A stretch of DNA of 64,000 nt from Burkholderiales bacterium JOSHI_001 (GCA_000244995.1 CM001438.1:3186090-3250089); one strand, 5' to 3'. Counted from the stretch's first letter, positions 18,374 through 29,100 are shown. Translations and numbers: made by a program. Notes: generated by a model from the sequence alone, not told the origin.

Positions 18374-21300
18374 TCAGCTCGTGAGCTGGGCCCAGGCCTT
18401 GTCCAGACGCTTGGCACTGACGGGCTGGGGCGTGCGCAGCTCCTGCGCGAACAGGCTCACCCGCAGTTCCTCCAACAGCCAGCGGTAGTCGTCCATGCGC
18501 GCATCGCGCGTGCCCTTCAGCTCGGCCAGGCGACGCAGGTAGCGCTGCTCCAGCGGACGCAACTCGGCCAGGCGCTGGGCGTCGCGCGCCGGATCGCCGC
18601 GCTGCTTGTCCAGGCGCAGCACCATGGCCTTGAGATACCGCGGCAGGTGCTGCAACTGGGCCCAGGGTGTGTGCAGCACGAAGCGCTTGCCGCACAGGCG
18701 CTGCAGTTGCGCAGCCATGTCCTCGGCCACGTCCTTGGGCGGGCGGGCGTCCTTCAGCTTGCGCGTGGCGGCGGCAAACTCGATCAGCACCGTGCCGGCC
18801 AGGCGCGCCACTTCCTGCGCGATCAGGTTCAGGCGCGCGCGGCCTTCGTTGACCCGGCGCTCGAAGGCCGCGCTGTCGGTGGGCAGCGGGTCGGCCAGGA
18901 AGGCGCGGTCCAGGGCCACGTCGATGATCTGGTCGCGCAGTTCCTCCATGCTGCCCAAGGGCATGTAGGCCACGGCCATCTTCTGCAGGTCGGGGATGTT
19001 CTTCTCCAGGTACTTCAGTGGCTCCTTGATGGCCAGGGCCACCAGGCGGCGCAGGCCGGCGCGGTGCCTGGTGGCGGCAGCGTCAGGCTCGTCAAAGACC
19101 TCGATTTCCACGTGCGAGCCCATGTCCACCAGGGCCGGGAAGCCGATCAGCGCCTGGCCGCCCTTCTTCAGTTCCATCAACTCGGGCAGCTCGCCGAAAT
19201 CCCAGCGCGTGTGACGGCCCGATGCCACGGTGGCCGAGGCGGCAGGGGCCGGCGCAGCGGCTGCCCCGCCCGCGCGTGAGGGGGTGGCTGCCGGCGCGTG
19301 CGCGGCCTCCGGCACCGCCTGCTCCACCGACCGAACCTTCAGCGCCGCCAGGGCCTGGAAGGCACCGCGCGCCTGGGCGCCCCACTCGGCCTTCAGCGTG
19401 GCCAGGTGGCGGCCCATGGCCAGTTGGCGGCCGTGTTCGTCCACCAGGCGCAGGTTCATGAACAGGTGCGCTGGCACCATGTCCAGCTTGAAGTCGTTGC
19501 GCTTCACGTCCAGCTGGGTGTGGGCGCGCACGGCGGCCAGCAGAACGTCCATCAAGGCGCCATCGGCAAACGCGGTGCGCTCCACGAAGCCTTGCGCCCA
19601 ATCGGGCAGCGGCAGCAGGCGCGCACGCGGTTTCTGGTGCAGGCTCTTGATCAGGGCCAGCACCTTGTCCTTCAGCAGCCCGGGCACCAGCCAGTCGCAG
19701 CGCTCTTCGTTCACCTGGTTCAGCGCGTAGATGGGCACGGTGACGGTCAGGCCGTCGCGCGCATCGCCGGGTTCGTGCAGGTAGCTGGCCGCGCAGTCGA
19801 TGCCGCCCAGGCGCACGGTCTTGGGGAAGGCCGCGGTGGTGATGCCAGCGGCCTCGTGGCGCATCAGCTCGTCGCGGGTCAGCTGCAGCAAGCGCGGTTG
19901 GCGCTTCACTTCTTCGCGAAACCACTTCTCCAGCGTGGCGCCGCTGCACACCTCGGCCGGCAACAGCTTGTCGTAGAAGGCGTGGATCAACTCGTCATCC
20001 ACCAGCACGTCCTGGCGCCGCGCCTTGTGCTCCAGTTCCTGCACCTGATGGATGAGCTTGCGGTTGTGCGCCAGGAAGGGCAGGGGTGAGTCCCACTCGC
20101 CTTCCACCAGGGCCTGGCGGATGAAGATCTCGCGCGCGGCGGGCGTGTCCACGCGGCCGAAATTCACCTTGCGGTTGCTGTAGATGACGATGCCGTAGAG
20201 CGTGGCGCGTTCCAGCGCCACCACTTCGGCCGCTTTCTTCTCCCAGTGCGGCTCCAGCAGCTGCACCTTCAGCAGGTGGCCGGCGATGGGCGGAATCCAC
20301 TGCGGGTCCAGCGCGGCCAGGCCGCGGCCGTACAGCCTTTGCGTTTCCACCAGTTCGGCGGCCATCAGCCAGCGGCCGGGCTTCTTGCTCAGGTGCGCGC
20401 CCGGGTGGCGCCAGAACTTGATGCCACGCGCACCGAGATACCACTCATCTTCGTCCGACTTGCAGCCCACATTGCCCAGCAGGCCGGCCAGCATGGCCAT
20501 GTGCAATTGGTCGTAGGTGGCCGGGCTGGTGTTCAGGCGCCAGCCGTGTTCGGCCACCACGGTGTGCAGCTGGCTGTAGATGTCGCGCCATTCGCGCACC
20601 CGGCGCGGGCTGACGAAGCTGTCGCGCAGGCGTTGTTCCTGCTGGCGATTGGACAGCTTGTGCTGGCCTTCGCCACCTTTGCCCTCGTTGATCCAGGCCC
20701 ACAGCTTCAGGTAGCCCATGAACTCCGACTTTTCGTCGTCGAACTTCTTGTGCTTCTCGTCGGCCGCTGGTGCCTGTTCCAGCGGCCGGTCGCGCACGTC
20801 CTGCACGGACAGCGCGCTGGCGATGATCAGCACCTCACTCAGCGCCCCGCGCTTGCGCGCTTCCAGGATCATGCGGCCCACGCGCGGGTCCAGCGGCAGC
20901 CGGGCCAGCTCATGCCCGATGGGGGTGAGTTCGTTGTCATCGTCCACCGCGCCCAGTTCGGCCAGCAGCGCGTAGCCGTCGGCAATCGCCTTGGGGCGCG
21001 GCGGCTCGATGAAGGGGAAGTCCTCCACCTGTCCCAGGTGCAGGCTCTTCATGCGCAGGATCACGCCGGCGAGTGAACTGCGCAGGATCTCCGGGTCGGT
21101 GAAGCGCGGCCGGGCTGCGAACTCCTTCTCGTCGTACAGGCGGATGCAGATGCCGTTGGCCACCCGCCCGCAGCGGCCGGCGCGCTGGTTGGCCGCGGCC
21201 TGGGCGATGTCTTCCACCAGCAGCTGTTCCACCTTGGTGCGGTAGCTGTATCGCTTCACCCGCGCCAGGCCGGCGTCGATGACGTAGCGGATGCCCGGCA

Positions 21301-22267
21301 CGGTGAGCGAAGTCTCGGCCACGTTGGTGGCCAGCACGATGCGTGGCGCGCCATGGGCTTCAAAAACCCGGTCCTGCTCGGCCTGCGACAGGCGCGCGAA
21401 CAGCGGCAGTATCTGCACCCCCGGCGGGTGGTGCTTGCGCAGGTGCTCGCTGGCGTCGCGGATCTCGCGCTCGCCGGGCAGGAACACCAGCACGTCGCCG
21501 GGGCCGTCGCGCCAAAGTTCGTCCACCGCGTCGGCAATCGCGTGGTCCAGCCCGTATTCACGGCTTTCCTGGAAGGGCCGCCAGCGCTGTTCCACTGGGA
21601 ACAGGCGGCCTGACACCTGGATCACCGGCGCCGGGCCGCGGCGGCTGGCGAAATGGTTGGCGAAGCGCTCGGCGTCGATGGTGGCCGAGGTGACCACGAT
21701 CTTCAGGTCGGGCCGGCGCGGCAGCAATTGGCGCAGGTAGCCCAGCAGGAAGTCGATGTTCAGGCTGCGCTCGTGGGCCTCGTCGATGATGAGGGTGTCG
21801 TACTTGCGCAGGTCCGGGTCGCCCTGGGTCTCGGCCAGCAGGATGCCGTCGGTCATCAGCTTCACGCTGGCGCCGGGCTGCATGCGGTCCTGGAAGCGCA
21901 CCTGGTAGCCCACCACCTCGCCCATGGGGGACTTCAGTTCCTCGGCAATGCGCTTGGCCACGCTGGTGGCGGCGATGCGGCGCGGCTGGGTGTGGCCGAT
22001 CAGGCCGCTGCCGCCACGCCCCAGGCCGCGACCCAGGTCGAGTGCGATCTTGGGCAACTGTGTGGTTTTGCCCGAGCCGGTTTCGCCGCAGACGATGACC
22101 ACCTGGTTGTCGGCCAGCGCACGCGAAATTTCCTCGCGCCGGGCGGACACCGGCAGCGATTCGGGGTAACTGATGGGGGGAACCGGGTTCGCGGCGCGCG
22201 GGGGCGCGGGCGACCGGGGCGCAGGCCTCGGGGGACGAGGCCCGCGCGGGGGGGCAGGGGCGTTCAC
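18374..22267 (-). CDS. hrpA: HrpA ATP-dependent DEAH-box RNA helicase
   Basis: A 1297-residue DEAH helicase, the full HrpA length. After a Pro/Arg-rich start of about 30 residues come Walker A GETGSGKTT (61-69), TQPRRIAA, DEAH (162-165) and SAT (194-196). Next are the motif V/VI segments NVAETSLTVPG and QRAGRCGR, then the helicase-associated and OB-fold domains and the long HrpA C-terminal region. In E. coli HrpA acts in fimbrial mRNA processing and ribosome rescue. The start is GTG at 22267. The gene converges with the RTX gene (51-base gap); an Ala-rich linker sits around residues 990-1010. Confidence 0.95.
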   Translation of the reverse strand: MNAPAPPRGPRPPRPAPRSPAPPRAANPVPPISYPESLPVSARREEISRALADNQVVIVCGETGSGKTTQLPKIALDLGRGLGRGGSGLIGHTQPRRIAATSVAKRIAEELKSPMGEVVGYQVRFQDRMQPGASVKLMTDGILLAETQGDPDLRKYDTLIIDEAHERSLNIDFLLGYLRQLLPRRPDLKIVVTSATIDAERFANHFASRRGPAPVIQVSGRLFPVEQRWRPFQESREYGLDHAIADAVDELWRDGPGDVLVFLPGEREIRDASEHLRKHHPPGVQILPLFARLSQAEQDRVFEAHGAPRIVLATNVAETSLTVPGIRYVIDAGLARVKRYSYRTKVEQLLVEDIAQAAANQRAGRCGRVANGICIRLYDEKEFAARPRFTDPEILRSSLAGVILRMKSLHLGQVEDFPFIEPPRPKAIADGYALLAELGAVDDDNELTPIGHELARLPLDPRVGRMILEARKRGALSEVLIIASALSVQDVRDRPLEQAPAADEKHKKFDDEKSEFMGYLKLWAWINEGKGGEGQHKLSNRQQEQRLRDSFVSPRRVREWRDIYSQLHTVVAEHGWRLNTSPATYDQLHMAMLAGLLGNVGCKSDEDEWYLGARGIKFWRHPGAHLSKKPGRWLMAAELVETQRLYGRGLAALDPQWIPPIAGHLLKVQLLEPHWEKKAAEVVALERATLYGIVIYSNRKVNFGRVDTPAAREIFIRQALVEGEWDSPLPFLAHNRKLIHQVQELEHKARRQDVLVDDELIHAFYDKLLPAEVCSGATLEKWFREEVKRQPRLLQLTRDELMRHEAAGITTAAFPKTVRLGGIDCAASYLHEPGDARDGLTVTVPIYALNQVNEERCDWLVPGLLKDKVLALIKSLHQKPRARLLPLPDWAQGFVERTAFADGALMDVLLAAVRAHTQLDVKRNDFKLDMVPAHLFMNLRLVDEHGRQLAMGRHLATLKAEWGAQARGAFQALAALKVRSVEQAVPEAAHAPAATPSRAGGAAAAPAPAASATVASGRHTRWDFGELPELMELKKGGQALIGFPALVDMGSHVEIEVFDEPDAAATRHRAGLRRLVALAIKEPLKYLEKNIPDLQKMAVAYMPLGSMEELRDQIIDVALDRAFLADPLPTDSAAFERRVNEGRARLNLIAQEVARLAGTVLIEFAAATRKLKDARPPKDVAEDMAAQLQRLCGKRFVLHTPWAQLQHLPRYLKAMVLRLDKQRGDPARDAQRLAELRPLEQRYLRRLAELKGTRDARMDDYRWLLEELRVSLFAQELRTPQPVSAKRLDKAWAQLTS

Positions 22268-22309
22268 GGGCTGCGGATTATCCGCGCTGCCGCGCGCGCC
22301 CCAGCAAGT

Positions 22310-22693
22310 TCAGCCGGGCATGGAATAAGCGATGACGTTGAACACCGCACCTTGCGGGTCCTGCAGCACCGCCATGCGGCCGACGCCGGGGATGTCAAAC
22401 GGTGGCGCGCACACCGTGCCGCCTGCTGCCGTGGCCGCCGCCGCGGTCTTGTCGCAATCGGCCACGGTGATGTAGCAGCCCCACATCGGCACCGGCGGCC
22501 CATCAGGCGCCATGGCCATGATGCCGCCGAGTGCTTCGTCGCCCATCTTGATCACCCGGTACGGGCCCTGGCCCATGTCCATGGTGTCGAAGGTCCAGCC
22601 GAACAGGCCACCGTAGAACTCGGCCGCCTTGGCGGGGTCGGCCACGTTCAGTTCGCACCAACTGAAGGCGCCGGGGGTCTTGAACACATCCAT
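22310..22693 (-). CDS. VOC-superfamily (glyoxalase-like) protein
   Basis: A 127-residue vicinal-oxygen-chelate fold protein with two beta-alpha-beta-beta-beta units. The first includes FSWCELNVADPAKAAEFYGG and GWTFDTM; the second includes YITVADCDKTAAAA and ends AVLQDPQGAVFNVI. Single-chain members of this type are common near metabolic genes, and most lack an assigned reaction. Few obvious metal-ligand His or Glu residues are present, so catalysis is uncertain. The ATG at 22693 was chosen for the AAGGAG eight bases upstream. It precedes hrpA by 42 bases on the same strand and is divergent from argA. Confidence 0.82.
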   Translation of the reverse strand: MDVFKTPGAFSWCELNVADPAKAAEFYGGLFGWTFDTMDMGQGPYRVIKMGDEALGGIMAMAPDGPPVPMWGCYITVADCDKTAAAATAAGGTVCAPPFDIPGVGRMAVLQDPQGAVFNVIAYSMPG

Positions 22694-22797
22694 GTTGCGC
22701 TCCTTGCGTCGTGAGGGTGGGAAGCGGCATCCTGCGCGCAGGGCCGCGGCGGCGTCAATCCAAGGCGATAGGGGGCTGCGGCACAATCGCCAGCACC

Positions 22798-24138
22798 ATG
22801 AACCTGGTCTTCCCGCATCTGTTCGTGCCCCTGTTCCGCTCGGTGGCGCCCTACATCCACGCCTACCGCGGCAAGACCTTCGTCGTGGCCATGGCAGGTG
22901 AACTGGTGGCCGCAGGCAAGCTGAACGCCTTTGTGCAGGACCTGGCCATCCTGCACGCCATGGGCATCAAGCTGGTGCTGGTGCATGGCTTTCGCCCCCA
23001 GGTGAACGAACAACTGGCCGCCAAAGGCCACCAATCGCGCTTTTCGCATGGCAAACGCATCACCGACGCGGTGGCGCTGGACTGCGCCCAGGAAGCCGCC
23101 GGCCAGCTGCGCTTCGAGATCGAGGCCGCCTTCTCCCAGGGCCTGCCCAACACGCCCATGGCCAATGCCACGGTGCGGGTGGTGTCGGGCAACTTCCTCA
23201 CCGCGCGGCCGGTGGGCATCGTGGACGGCATCGACTTCATCCACAGCGGCGTGGTGCGCCGGGTGGACGGCGCGGCCATCCGCAAGGCCATCGACATCGG
23301 TGCGCTGGTGCTGCTGTCGCCCTTTGGCTTTTCGCCCACGGGCGAAGCCTTCAACCTGACGATGGAAGACGTGGCCACGTCCACCGCCATCGCGCTGCAG
23401 GCCGACAAGCTGCTGTTCATGACCGAACTGCCCGGCGTGCGCGAGCAGCAGGACGACCCCGAAAGCCCGATCGACACCGAACTGGCCCTGGCCGAGGCCA
23501 GGCGCATGCTGGCCGCCCTGCCCTTGCCCACCCAGCCCTCGGACGTGGCCTTCTACCTGCAGCACTGCGTGAAGGCCTGCGAGGCCGGCGTGGAACGCAG
23601 CCACATCCTGCCCTTCGCGGTGGACGGCGCCATCCTGCAGGAGGTGTTCACCCACGACGGCATCGGCACCATGGTGGTGGACGAAAAGCTGGAAAGCCTG
23701 CGCGTGGCCCAGGCCGACGACGTGGGCGGCATCCTGGCGCTGATCGAACCGTTCGAGCGCGACGGCACCATGGTCAAGCGCGACCGCAACGAGATCGAGC
23801 GCGACATCAACAACTACAGCGTCATCGAGCACGACGGCATCATCTTCGGCTGCGCCGCGCTGTACGCCTACCCGGAAAGCAAGACCGGCGAGATGGCGGC
23901 CTTGACCGTGTCGCAGCAGGTGCAGGGCCAGGGCGACGGCGAGCGCATCCTCAAGCACATGGAGCAGCGCGCCAAGGCCGCGGGCCTGGAGAGCCTCTTC
24001 GTGCTGACCACCCGCACCATGCACTGGTTCATCAAGCGCGGCTTCAAGACCGTGGAACCCGACTGGCTGCCCGAGGCGCGCAAGCGCAAGTACAACTGGG
24101 ACCGGCGCTCGCAGGTGCTGGTCAAGAAGCTGGCCTGA
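22798..24138 (+). CDS. argA: N-acetylglutamate synthase ArgA
   Basis: A 446-residue amino-acid N-acetyltransferase for the first step of arginine synthesis. Residues ~1-285 form the amino-acid-kinase-like domain (KTFVVAMAGELV, LVLVHGFRPQVN, SGVVRRVDGAAI), which usually binds the arginine inhibitor. Residues ~300-446 form the GNAT domain (AALTVSQQVQGQGDGERIL, ESLFVLTTRTMHWFIKRGF). Length and domain order match the classical proteobacterial ArgA. The ATG at 22798 follows GCACAATCGCCAGCACC with no strong ribosome binding site. The yggX gene follows after 48 bases and may share the transcript. Confidence 0.95.
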   Translation: MNLVFPHLFVPLFRSVAPYIHAYRGKTFVVAMAGELVAAGKLNAFVQDLAILHAMGIKLVLVHGFRPQVNEQLAAKGHQSRFSHGKRITDAVALDCAQEAAGQLRFEIEAAFSQGLPNTPMANATVRVVSGNFLTARPVGIVDGIDFIHSGVVRRVDGAAIRKAIDIGALVLLSPFGFSPTGEAFNLTMEDVATSTAIALQADKLLFMTELPGVREQQDDPESPIDTELALAEARRMLAALPLPTQPSDVAFYLQHCVKACEAGVERSHILPFAVDGAILQEVFTHDGIGTMVVDEKLESLRVAQADDVGGILALIEPFERDGTMVKRDRNEIERDINNYSVIEHDGIIFGCAALYAYPESKTGEMAALTVSQQVQGQGDGERILKHMEQRAKAAGLESLFVLTTRTMHWFIKRGFKTVEPDWLPEARKRKYNWDRRSQVLVKKLA

Positions 24139-24186
24139 ATGCCGGCCGCTTCCAACAAACATGCCACTGAACCCGGAGAACACACC

Positions 24187-24459
24187 ATGGCCCGCACCGT
24201 GAATTGCGTCTACTTGAAGAAGGAAGCCGATGGCCTGGACTTCCCCACCTACCCCGGTGACCTGGGCAAGCGCATCTACGACAACGTCAGCAAGGAAGCC
24301 TGGGCACTGTGGCTGAAGCACCAGACCATGCTGGTGAACGAGAACCGCCTGAACCTGGCCGATGCGCGCGCCCGCCAGTACCTGGCGCGGCAGATGGAAA
24401 GCTACTTCTTCGGCGACGGGGCCGAAAAGCCTGCCGGCTACGTGCCCCCTTCGGCCTGA
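24187..24459 (+). CDS. yggX: Fe(2+)-trafficking / oxidative damage protection protein YggX
   Basis: A 90-residue cytosolic protein that helps protect iron-sulfur enzymes against oxidants. The family signature is complete: [16 protein letters not shown] with the conserved Cys near residue 7, [19 protein letters not shown], and [22 protein letters not shown] lies 8 bases before the ATG at 24187. It follows argA; downstream is a Fur-boxed iron-binding protein gene, giving an iron-related neighbourhood. Confidence 0.95.
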   Translation: MARTVNCVYLKKEADGLDFPTYPGDLGKRIYDNVSKEAWALWLKHQTMLVNENRLNLADARARQYLARQMESYFFGDGAEKPAGYVPPSA

Positions 24460-24526
24460 ACCCGGCCAGGCGCGTTCGGGGTCGGCCCGGCGCGCCATGC
24501 GGGCCTGATCTGCGTCAAACACAATT

Positions 24527-24545
24527 AACGCGAATCATTCTCATT
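24527..24545. promoter_or_regulatory. Fur box upstream of the iron-binding protein gene
   Basis: AACGCGAATCATTCTCATT matches the classical 19-bp Fur palindrome AATGAGAATCATTCTCATT at 17 of 19 positions and lies 49 bases before the ATG at 24595. It is embedded in a wider inverted repeat (TTAACGCGAA at 24525-24534 against TTCGTGTTAA at 24545-24554). The patch is AT-rich in an otherwise GC-rich region. Iron-dependent repression of the downstream gene is expected. Confidence 0.8.
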
Positions 24546-24594
24546 TCGTGTTAAGCTCCTCGCACCGTCATCTGACCCTGCCCGGAGCCCTTCC

Positions 24595-25647
24595 ATGAGC
24601 CTCTCGCGCCGCCTGGCCCAGCCCCTTCTCTGCGCCCTTGCCGCCTTCGCCGCATCCTCCGCCACCCTGGCCCAGGACAACAAGGTGCTGAACCTGTACT
24701 CTGCCCGCCACTATCAGACCGACGAAGCGCTGTACGAGGATTTCACCAAAGCCACGGGCATCAAGATCAACCGTGTGGACGCCGACGACGCCGGCATCCT
24801 GGCGCGGCTGAAGACCGAAGGCAGCGCCAGCCCGGCCGATGTGATCCTGCTGGTGGACGCCTCGCGCCTGTGGCGCGCCGAAGTGGACGGCCTGTTCCAG
24901 CCGGTGAAAAGCGCCACCTTGGACAAACGCATCCCGGCCACCCTGCGCAGCAAGGACGATGGCCAGGGTTCGCAGTGGTTCGGCTTTTCCACCCGGGCGC
25001 GGCTCATCGTCTACAGCAAGGCCAGCGTGAACAAGGCCGACGTGGACACCTACGAAAAGCTGGCCGACCCGAAGAACAAGGGCAAGGTCTGCACCCGCTC
25101 GGGTTCGCACCCCTACAACCTGTCGCTGTTCGGTGCCGTGACCGAGCACCTGGGCGCGGCCGCGGCCGAAACCTGGCTGAAAGGCCTGGTGGCCAACATG
25201 GCCCGGCCGCCCGTGGGCGGTGACACCGACCAGATCAAGGCCGTGGCCAGCGGTGAATGTGCGGTGGCGCTGACCAACAGCTATTACCTCGCGCGGCTGA
25301 TGCGCTCCACCAAAGCCGAGGACCGCGCGGTGATGGAAAAGGTGGGCGTGGTCACGCCCAACCAGCAAAGTTGGGGCACCCACGTCAATATCGCCGGTGG
25401 CGCCGTGGCCAAGTATGCGAAGAATCGCGAGGCAGCCGTGAAGTTTCTGGAATACCTGGCCAGTGACAGTGCCCAGAACTATTTTGCAAACGGTAACAAC
25501 GAATGGCCGGTGGTGGCTGGCCTGAAAGTTTCGAACCCGGCGCTGGAATCCTTGGGGGCTTTCAAGACGGAAACCCTGCCGGTGGGCGTGGTGGGCATGA
25601 ACCAGGTGAAGGTGCAGCAGATGCTCGACCGGGTGGGATTCAAGTAA
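24595..25647 (+). CDS. Ferric iron ABC transporter substrate-binding protein (FbpA/FutA type)
   Basis: A 350-residue periplasmic binding protein. The signal peptide is clear (SLSRRLAQPLL, hydrophobic core, cleavage after ATLAQ near residue 26). The mature start KVLNLYSARHYQTDEALY is typical of FutA/FbpA ferric-binding proteins, whose tyrosines coordinate iron; NSYYLARLM near residue 230 gives the paired Tyr ligands. It also has WFGFSTRARLIVYSK and a C-terminal NGNNEWPVV. No permease or ATPase gene is adjacent, so the partners must be elsewhere. A strong Fur box upstream predicts induction under iron limitation. Confidence 0.92.
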   Translation: MSLSRRLAQPLLCALAAFAASSATLAQDNKVLNLYSARHYQTDEALYEDFTKATGIKINRVDADDAGILARLKTEGSASPADVILLVDASRLWRAEVDGLFQPVKSATLDKRIPATLRSKDDGQGSQWFGFSTRARLIVYSKASVNKADVDTYEKLADPKNKGKVCTRSGSHPYNLSLFGAVTEHLGAAAAETWLKGLVANMARPPVGGDTDQIKAVASGECAVALTNSYYLARLMRSTKAEDRAVMEKVGVVTPNQQSWGTHVNIAGGAVAKYAKNREAAVKFLEYLASDSAQNYFANGNNEWPVVAGLKVSNPALESLGAFKTETLPVGVVGMNQVKVQQMLDRVGFK

Positions 25648-25674
25648 ATCCGCGGACGGCAGCCAATATCCGGG

Positions 25675-25683
25675 TGCTATATT
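25675..25683 (+). promoter_or_regulatory. Possible extended -10 promoter for the H-NS family gene
   Basis: TGCTATATT is an extended -10 element about 30 bases before the ATG at 25714. The -35 region (GACGGC) is poor, so the assignment rests on the -10 alone. Confidence 0.35.
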
Positions 25684-25713
25684 CGCCGCGGTATCAACTC
25701 CCACGGAGGATTC

Positions 25714-26022
25714 ATGGCATCCCTGCAAGACCTGCTGGCCCAGAAAGCCGCACTCGACAAGAAAATCACCGAAGTGCAGCGTGAAGAACGCAGCGCTGCC
25801 ATCGCCAAGGTGCGCGAATTGATGGCCGAATATGGCCTGACCGCGCTGGACCTGGCCGGCAAAGCCGGCCCGGCCAAATCCAAGAGCGGCCCGCGCGGCA
25901 AGGTGGCGGTGAAATACCGCAATGCCGCCACTGGCGACACCTGGACCGGCCGTGGTTTGCAGCCCAAGTGGTTGAAGGCGGCGCTGGCCACCGGCCGCAA
26001 GCTGAGCGACTTCGCCGTCTGA
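25714..26022 (+). CDS. H-NS family nucleoid-associated protein
   Basis: A 102-residue DNA-binding protein. The N-terminal half is a coiled coil for dimerisation (LQDLLAQKAALDKKITEVQREE). The C-terminal half carries the H-NS core, TWTGRGLQPKWLKAAL, with the GRG hook that enters the minor groove of AT-rich DNA. The linker is basic and Gly/Lys-rich. GGAGG stands 4 to 5 bases before the ATG. Several such short paralogues are usual in Burkholderiales, where they silence AT-rich foreign DNA. Confidence 0.93.
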   Translation: MASLQDLLAQKAALDKKITEVQREERSAAIAKVRELMAEYGLTALDLAGKAGPAKSKSGPRGKVAVKYRNAATGDTWTGRGLQPKWLKAALATGRKLSDFAV

Positions 26023-26168
26023 GCGTCGCCCTGGCGCCTGCGCCGCTTCGCCGGACCCCACGATCAAGGGCCCCCCATGAGCTGCGGCGCCCTGGGTCCG
26101 CGTGAATTACGCACTAGCATCGAGACGACATTTCCCTTGACCGCCCGCCACCGCGCCGGCGCCCCCCT

Positions 26169-29100
26169 TTGACTTCATTTCCCGCAGCCCTGCCCGCCCT
26201 GCGCCGCCAGCCATTGGCCTGGCTGGGCATGGTGCTGCTGGTGGCTGCGGTCTGCTTCGGCGCGGTGCGCTTGGGCGGGGCCTTCAACCAGGCGCCGGGG
26301 CCGGTGTCGCCGTTCTGGCCCCTGGCTGGGGTGGCCATGGCGCTGCTGCTGCGGGTGGGGCCCGGCATCTGGCCGGGTGTCTGGCTGGGGTCCGCACTGG
26401 GCCTGTTGACCATGCCGGCCGCGCCGGGGCTGGCCGCAGCCATCGCCGCCGGCGACACGCTGGGCCTGGTGCTGGCCGCCCGTTGGCTGCTGCGCAACGG
26501 CTTCAACCCGCGGCTGGAGCAGACCCGCGACCTGTGGCGGTTCACCGGTGCCGCGGCCGGCGCTGCGGCGGTGCTGTCGTCGGCCTGGGCGGTGGCGGCC
26601 CTGGTGTTGTCCGGTTCACTCGACCCGGTGAACCTGCCGCAGGCCTGGGTGGTGCGCTGGGCCGGTGAAACCCTGGGACTGTTCGCCCTGGGCGTGCCGT
26701 TGCTGACACTGGACCGCCGTTCACTGGCCCAGAGCCTGGGCGACCACCGCTGGCTGAGCAACCTGCCGCTGATGGCCGCCGCCCTGGCGTCCGGCGCGGC
26801 GGCCATGGCGCTGCTGATCGACCGCAGCGGCCTGCTGCTGAGCCCCATTGTTTTCCTGCCCCACGTGCTGCTGTGCTGGCTGGCACTGCGCGGCGGCCTG
26901 GCCCTGGCCGCCAGCGCCGTGCTGGCGCTGCTGGCGGGCAGCGTGGCCCTGGCCCTGCTGCCTGGACTGCCGGACGCTGCCCTGCAGCCGCCCTGGGCCT
27001 ACCTGGCTTCGCTGCTGGCCATCGTGATCCTGCTGCACGCGCTGAACGGCGACCTGGCCCGCACCGAAGCGCGCTGGCAACTGGCGCTGGGCGGCGCCGG
27101 CCTGGGCGTGGCGGAGTGGCCGCTGCACCGCGGCGCGGGCTACAGCTCGCAGCGCTGGCGCACGCTGCACGCCGACCCCGGCGGCACCCAGACCGCCACC
27201 CTGGCCGCCTGGTTGACGCGCGTGCACCCCGACCAGCGCGCGGCGCTTCAGCTAGAAATCGACGCCCTGCAGCAGGCCGGCCACGACAGCCTGTCCCAGC
27301 AGTTGCAGTTGCGCGTGGGCGAGCAATGGCAGTGGATGGAACTGCGCCTGGTGGTGGCCGAGCGCGACAGCGCCCAGGCGCCGGCGCGCCTGGTGGCCAC
27401 GGTGTCGGACGTGCAGGCCCGGCGCAGCGCCGACGAGCGCCAGCGCCTGTCCAGCAGCCTGTTCCAGAACCTGCACGAAGGCCTGCTGGTGGTGGACGCC
27501 GACCTGCGCACCCTGGACGCCAACCCCACCTTCTGCGCCCTGCTGGACACCCCCCGCGAAGCGCTCCTGGGCAGCGTGCCCACGCTGCTGCGCAGCGCCT
27601 CGGCCGACCCCGCCACGCGCCAGCGCCAGGCCGCCATGTGGGCCTCACTGCGGGTGGCCGGCAGCTGGACCGGCGAAATCACCGACCGCCGGCCCAGCGG
27701 CGACCCCGTCGTGCTGCGCACCACCGTCTTCACCGTGCCCGACGCCCAGGGCGCCCCGCGCTACCACGTGCTGATGGTGTCCGACGTCACCTTGCAGCGC
27801 CAGCAGCGCGAACGCCTGGAACGCCAGGCCCACTTCGACGAACTGACCCAGCTGCCCAACCGCGCGCGCCTGGCCAAGCTGCTGACCGAAGCCATGGCCG
27901 CCACCGACCGCGAAGGCCAGATGCTGACGGTGTGCTACCTGGACCTGGACCACTTCAAGTCGCTCAACGACGTGTTCGGCCACGACGTGGGCGACCAGGT
28001 GCTGGTGCAACTGGCCCAGCGCCTGCGTGGCGCGCTGCGCTCGCGCGCGTCCTGGTCCGACGTGGTGGCCCGCCTGGGCGGCGACGAATTCGTGCTGCTG
28101 CTGCGCGCCAACACGCTGGAGGAAGCGCGCATGGCGGTGGAACGCGTCATGCGGGTGGTGGGCGAGCCCATGGCCCTGGCCCCGGGGGCCGCGCCCATCA
28201 CGCTGAGTGCCAGCGTGGGCGCCACCGTCTATCCCATGGACCGCAGCGACGCCGACACCCTGCTGCGCCATGCCGACCACGCGATGTACACCGCCAAGCA
28301 GTCCGGCCGCGACGGCCATGTGTTCTTCGACCTGGAACACAACCGCCGCAACGAAGAACGGGTGATGGCGCTGGGCCGCTTCCAGGAAGCCCTGGACCGC
28401 GACGAGTTGGTGCTGCACTACCAGCCCAAGGTGGACCTGCGGCGCGGCCAGGTGCTGGGCTTCGAAGCCCTGCTGCGCTGGAACCACCCCGAGCGCGGCA
28501 TGCTGGCGCCAGCCCACTTCCTGCCGCTGATCGAACACACTGGCCTGTCCGCCCGCGTGGGCGACTGGGTGATGGCGCAGGCGCTGGAACAGCTGGACCG
28601 CTGGCGCACCGAAGGGCTGGACGTGTCGGTCAGCGTGAACGTCTCGGCGCGCCACCTGCAGGAACCCGATTTCGCGCAGCGCCTGGGTGAACTGCTGGCG
28701 CGCCACAGCGCGCCGCTGGGCGGTTTCCTGGAGCTGGAAGTGCTGGAAACCGCGGCGCTGGCCGACATCGGCTTCACCTCGGCCCTGCTGGAGCGATGTG
28801 CGGTGCTGGGTGTGCGCTTCGCGCTGGACGACTTCGGCACCGGCTACTCCACCCTCACCTACCTGAAGCGGTTGCCGGTGCAGGTGCTCAAGATCGACCG
28901 CAGCTTCGTGCACAACATGCTGGACGATCCGCAGGACCGCGCCATCGTCGAGGGCGTGCTCAGCCTGGCGCGCACCTTCGGCTGCGTGGCGGTGGCCGAA
29001 GGCGTGGAGACCCCGGCCCAGGCGCGCGCCCTGCTGGACCTGGGCTGCGACATCGGCCAGGGCTCGGGCATCGCCCCGGCCATGCCGGCGGCCGACGCGG

